Assembly (NCBI RefSeq): GCF_001865245.1 | Contig: NZ_MKXB01000194.1 | Span: forward strand, 192,747-256,746 | DNA length: 64,000 nt | Source of the DNA: Streptomyces sp. CC53 | Lineage (GTDB): Bacteria; Actinomycetota; Actinomycetes; Streptomycetales; Streptomycetaceae | Direction of reading: 5' to 3' | Shown: piece after piece, positions 61,011-64,000 of the stretch | How positions within the stretch are numbered: position 1 is the stretch's first letter | Layout: each line of letters opens with the position of its first letter | Made by a program: the position numbers and the translations under genes | Notes under the pieces: generated by a model | What the model was told of the DNA's origin: nothing | The model's input: only the letters and a program-made list of their open reading frames with translations | The model's database searches: none

Positions 61011-61622
61011 ATGGGCTTCCTCGACGTGCTGCTGGGCCGCAGCAAGCCGGTACGGCCCGACCTGGACCGGCTGTTCGCGGTGCCCGGCGCGGCGATCACC
61101 CTGGAGGCGGGCGCCGGGTTCGTCCCGACCGGAGCGGGCTCGGTGTGCTTCGCCGGCGTCGAGGGCGGCGCCTTCGGCCGGCTGCGGCAGGAGGTACAGG
61201 ACCTCCTGGACGCCGACGTGGCCGCGGACCCCGTCGGCGGCGGCGAACCCGTCGCGTACTCCCGCGACCCCTACGGCTACACCTGGCTGCTGGCCCGACA
61301 CCCGGCGGACGCCCTGGTGTCCCTCGTCAACGACCTGCACGCCGTGAACACGCTGCTCCAGGACGCCGGCTTCGGCCCGCACCTGCTGTGCTCCCTGATC
61401 GGCTTCCGGCACCCTGCCGACGGGCGGCCCCTCGCGCTGGTCTACCTCTACAAGCGGGGCACGTTCTACCCCTTCGCGCCCGTCCCCGGCCCCGCGGAGC
61501 GCCGCGACAACGCCCTGGAGATCCAGGTGCGCGCGCTGCTCGCGGACGACCTGCGCATCGAACCCGACCTCACGCGCTGGTTCCCGGTGTGGGGCGCGCC
61601 CGGGCTCACCCCGGAGCCGTAA
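61011..61622 (+). CDS. pspAB: PspA-associated protein PspAB
   Basis: A 203-residue soluble protein, MGFLDVLLGRSKPVRPDLDRL at the N-terminus, then AITLEAGAGFVPTGAGSVCF and DPYGYTWLLARHPADALVSLVNDLHAVN. It ends with LYKRGTFYPFAPVPGPAERRDNALE. Actinobacterial PspAB is encoded with htpX and connected to the PspA envelope-stress response. The mechanism is unknown. Confidence 0.88.
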   Translation: MGFLDVLLGRSKPVRPDLDRLFAVPGAAITLEAGAGFVPTGAGSVCFAGVEGGAFGRLRQEVQDLLDADVAADPVGGGEPVAYSRDPYGYTWLLARHPADALVSLVNDLHAVNTLLQDAGFGPHLLCSLIGFRHPADGRPLALVYLYKRGTFYPFAPVPGPAERRDNALEIQVRALLADDLRIEPDLTRWFPVWGAPGLTPEP

Positions 61623-61806
61623 CGCGGGAGGGCCGTATGGAGGGCCTCAGGGAGCTGTCAAGAAGGCGTTATGGGACAGGCCGGTAGGGTGACGACCCGC
61701 CCTGCCCTTGACATGCTGCTCCTTCCGTCGTGTGGGTGACCGTCACCCGGCGCAGGACGCTGGACGGGAGGAGCGCGGCAGAAGCGGAAAGGGCCGGGAT
61801 CAGCAG

Positions 61807-63168
61807 GTGGCAGTCGTCTGGAGAGCTCTGTTCACCCGGCACCCGGCCCGTACGGTCGTCACCGGCTTCGCGCTGGCCGTGCTGTGCGGCGCCGCCCTGC
61901 TCAACCTCCCGTTCGCCGTCCAGGGCGGCGTGGACAACGGTTTCGTCACCGCGCTGTTCACCGCCACCTCCGCGGTGTGCGTCACGGGCCTCGCCGTCGT
62001 CGACACGGGCACCTACTGGAGCGGTTTCGGTCAGGGCGTGATCCTGGCGCTGATCCAGGTGGGCGGCTTCGGGATCATGACGATGGCGTCGTTGCTGGCG
62101 CTGCTGGTGTCGGGGAAGCTGCGGCTGCGGATGCAGCTGACGGCGGCGGCCGAGACCAAGAGCCTCGGCATCGGGGACGTGCGGCAGGTGCTGCTAGGCG
62201 TCGCCGGGACGACCGTCGCGGTGGAGCTCGCCGTGGCGGTGGTGCTGTCGCTGCGCTTCCGGTACGGCTACGGGCAGCCCTTCCAGGACGCCGCCTACTC
62301 GGGGCTCTTCCACTCGGTGTCGGCGTTCAACAACGCCGGGTTCGGGCTGTACCCCGACAGCCTCACCCGCTACGCCACCGACCCGTGGGTGACCCTGCCG
62401 GTGGCCGCCGCGGTCATCCTGGGCGGCATCGGGTTCCCGGTGCTGCTGGAGGTGCTGCGCCACCACCGCAGGCGGCGGACGACGGGACGGCGCGGCTGGT
62501 CCCTGCACACCAAGCTGACCGTGCTGACGACGGCCCTCCTCCTCCTGTCCGGCACGGTGCTCACCTGCCTCCTGGAGTGGGGCAACCCGGGCACGCTGGG
62601 GCCGATGCACTGGAGCGGCAAGCTGCTGAACGGCTTCTTCCACTCCGCGATGAGCCGCACCGCCGGGTTCAACGCCGTCGACATCGGTGCCTTGGAGGCG
62701 TCGACGCTGCTGATGACCTGCACGCTCATGTTCGTCGGCGGCGGCAGCGCGGGCACGGCGGGCGGCATCAAGGTCACCACCTTCGCCGTGCTGGCCGCCG
62801 CGATGGTCGCCGAGGTGCGCGGCGAGCCGAACTCGATGGTGATGGGCCGCCGCATCGCCCCGCACGCCCTGCGGCAGGCGCTCACCGTCGCTCTGCTGGG
62901 AGTGGCCTTCGTGGTGGCCGCCACCCTGGCGCTGGAGACCGTCGTGGACGCCCCGCTCGAAGCGGTGCTGTTCGAGGCCGTGTCCGCGTTCGGCACGGTG
63001 GGCCTCTCCACCGGCATCACCGCCGACCTGCCGGTCGTCGGCGAGCTGATCGTGATCCTGCTGATGTTTGTGGGCCGGCTCGGGCCGGTCACACTGGTGT
63101 CGGCGCTGGCTCTGCGCGAGCGGACCCGCCGGTACGAGCTTCCCGAGGAGCGACCTGTCATTGGGTAA
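61807..63168 (+). CDS. TrkH/KtrB-family potassium uptake channel subunit
   Basis: A 453-residue membrane protein with four P-loop repeats. The filter segments are TATSAVCVTGLAVVDTG, VSAFNNAGFGLYPD, MSRTAGFNAVDIG and VSAFGTVGLSTGIT. It imports K+ under control of the RCK protein encoded next. GTG 61807 gives a natural N-terminus (VAVVWRALFTRHPAR); the frame is open upstream to 61708. Confidence 0.94.
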   Translation: MAVVWRALFTRHPARTVVTGFALAVLCGAALLNLPFAVQGGVDNGFVTALFTATSAVCVTGLAVVDTGTYWSGFGQGVILALIQVGGFGIMTMASLLALLVSGKLRLRMQLTAAAETKSLGIGDVRQVLLGVAGTTVAVELAVAVVLSLRFRYGYGQPFQDAAYSGLFHSVSAFNNAGFGLYPDSLTRYATDPWVTLPVAAAVILGGIGFPVLLEVLRHHRRRRTTGRRGWSLHTKLTVLTTALLLLSGTVLTCLLEWGNPGTLGPMHWSGKLLNGFFHSAMSRTAGFNAVDIGALEASTLLMTCTLMFVGGGSAGTAGGIKVTTFAVLAAAMVAEVRGEPNSMVMGRRIAPHALRQALTVALLGVAFVVAATLALETVVDAPLEAVLFEAVSAFGTVGLSTGITADLPVVGELIVILLMFVGRLGPVTLVSALALRERTRRYELPEERPVIG

Positions 63169-63874
63169 CTATCTGCACTCCCTGCGCCGCCGCCGCCGCA
63201 AGCGGCTGGCGGAAGTCGAGCTGGGCGACCAGCGGGTCGCCGTCATCGGGCTGGGCCGGTTCGGCAGCTCGCTGGCCCACGAGCTGACCCGGCGCGGCTG
63301 GGACGTCCTCGGCATCGACACGAGCGCGCCGCTCGTCCAGAAGCACAGCGACGTGCTCACCCACACGGCCGTCGCGGACTGCACGGATCCCGAGGTGCTC
63401 CAGCAGCTCGGCGTGCACGACTTCACCAGCGCCGTCGTCGGCATCGGCTCGGACATCGAGGCGAGCATCCTGATCGCCTCGAACCTGCTGGAGGCCGGTG
63501 TGCCCAACATCTGGGCGAAGGCCATCAGCCGGCAGCACGGCCAGATCCTGGAGCGTCTCGGCGTGCACCACGTCGTGCTCCCGGAGCACGAGATGGGCGA
63601 GCGGGTCGCGCACCTGGTGACGGGGCGGATGCTGGACTTCATCGAGTTCGACGACGACTACGCGCTGGTGAAGACCGTGGCCCCGCAGGTCGCGACCGGT
63701 GTCCCGCTCGGCCAGAGCGCGGTGCGCAGCACGTACGGGGTGACCGTGGTCGGCATCAAGCGGCCGGGTCAGGACTTCACGTACGCGACCGCCGAGACGG
63801 TCATCGAGAAGGGCGACGTCATCATCGTCACCGGCAAGACCCGCGCGGTGGAGTCGTTCGCCGAGCTGAGCTGA
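63161..63874 (+). CDS. TrkA/KtrA-family RCK regulatory subunit
   Basis: A 237-residue cytoplasmic protein. The RCK_N domain has the nucleotide motif VAVIGLGRFGSSLAHEL and DVLGIDTSAPLVQK. The RCK_C domain (about 150-237) ends GDVIIVTGKTRAVESFAEL. It gates the TrkH subunit in response to ATP/ADP or c-di-AMP in related systems. TTG 63161 has GAGGAG upstream and overlaps the trkH stop by eight bases. Confidence 0.93.
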   Translation: MGNYLHSLRRRRRKRLAEVELGDQRVAVIGLGRFGSSLAHELTRRGWDVLGIDTSAPLVQKHSDVLTHTAVADCTDPEVLQQLGVHDFTSAVVGIGSDIEASILIASNLLEAGVPNIWAKAISRQHGQILERLGVHHVVLPEHEMGERVAHLVTGRMLDFIEFDDDYALVKTVAPQVATGVPLGQSAVRSTYGVTVVGIKRPGQDFTYATAETVIEKGDVIIVTGKTRAVESFAELS

Positions 63875-64000
63875 GCCCGGAGGGGAGCCGCCAGCCGGAA
63901 GCCGGGAGCCGGGTCGCCCCCCGGACCGTGCCGCCCCGGCCGGGCGCGGTCGGGGGCGTCGGGCTGCGGGGCTGCGAGCCGGGCCGGTCGCCCGGGCCCG
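63875..64000. other. Right-edge spacer
   Basis: 126 bp of GC-rich sequence after the RCK gene; no feature is visible before the window ends. Confidence 0.5.

Noticed and set aside
1..64000. CRISPR arrays, insertion sequences or prophage genes
   Set aside because: No regularly spaced repeats of CRISPR type, transposase or phage structural genes were seen.

Overview
The window is chromosomal DNA of an actinomycete, almost certainly a Streptomyces. The evidence is very high GC with strong GC3 bias, GTG and TTG starts, many leaderless-looking promoters, tandem sporulation/stress sigma factors (SigN-like and SigF), an SsgA-family protein, a subtilisin-inhibitor gene, and two small genes carrying the rare TTA codon. 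Three perfect copies of the streptomycete parS sequence (GTTTCACGTGAAAC) lie inside genes, at 8757, 8802 and 31613. This suggests the window sits in the origin-proximal part of the chromosome. I see no phage, integrase, insertion sequence or CRISPR array.

Layout. 1-1650: 3' end of a subtilisin inhibitor gene, tRNA-Ser(GCT) and tRNA-Arg(ACG), each with a strong terminator. 2.1-4.6 kb: a hypothetical gene, a DUF2797 protein and a MerR-type regulator. 4.6-10.9 kb: a two-component system, a GT2-GtrA fusion and a GT39 (ArnT-like) glycosyltransferase, probably a regulated envelope-glycosylation unit; 11-bp-spaced CACAGG-type repeats precede both the regulator and the glycosyltransferases. 11.3-14.8 kb: a small membrane protein, and a MarR regulator with an MFS exporter and two operator-like inverted repeats. 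15.1-17.2 kb: sigN-like and sigF. 17.4-22.6 kb: a conserved housekeeping block (Dabb protein, tRNA-Ser(CGA), tadA and its partner gene, upp, LytR_C protein, a VapB-like protein). 22.8-26.4 kb: secreted M28 aminopeptidase, HhH-GPD protein, prolyl aminopeptidase.

26.6-37.4 kb is a corrin-ring cobalamin cluster: cbiD, cobK, a cobI-cobJ fusion, cobH, cobG and cobN. cobN is preceded by a cobalamin riboswitch; an arylamine N-acetyltransferase gene lies between cobK and cobIJ. 37.4-46 kb: GNAT protein, flavoprotein, NmrA-like reductase, FBP zinc-finger protein, a membrane alpha/beta hydrolase, DUF418 protein and a D,D-carboxypeptidase. 46.2-48.8 kb: an orphan KdpF-like microprotein, an SsgA-like protein, a Cys-rich copper-storage-like protein, and a CrcB-DUF190-CrcB fluoride operon.

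48.8-53.5 kb is unusual: three genes carry single-base frameshifts within 2.7 kb. It holds a small conserved protein, a UTRA-only/GntR regulator pair, and two DJ-1/PfpI proteins plus a GlxA-type AraC regulator. 54.6-56 kb: a coiled-coil surface protein with an LAKTG sortase signal. 56.4-59.8 kb: an operon-like set of XRE regulator, ImmA/IrrE-type metalloprotease, MAB_1171c-type membrane protein and PAP2-like membrane protein. A two-hairpin structure ending in a U6 tract lies upstream of it. This is the best candidate for an undescribed system. 60-63.9 kb: htpX-pspAB and a TrkH/TrkA potassium uptake pair.
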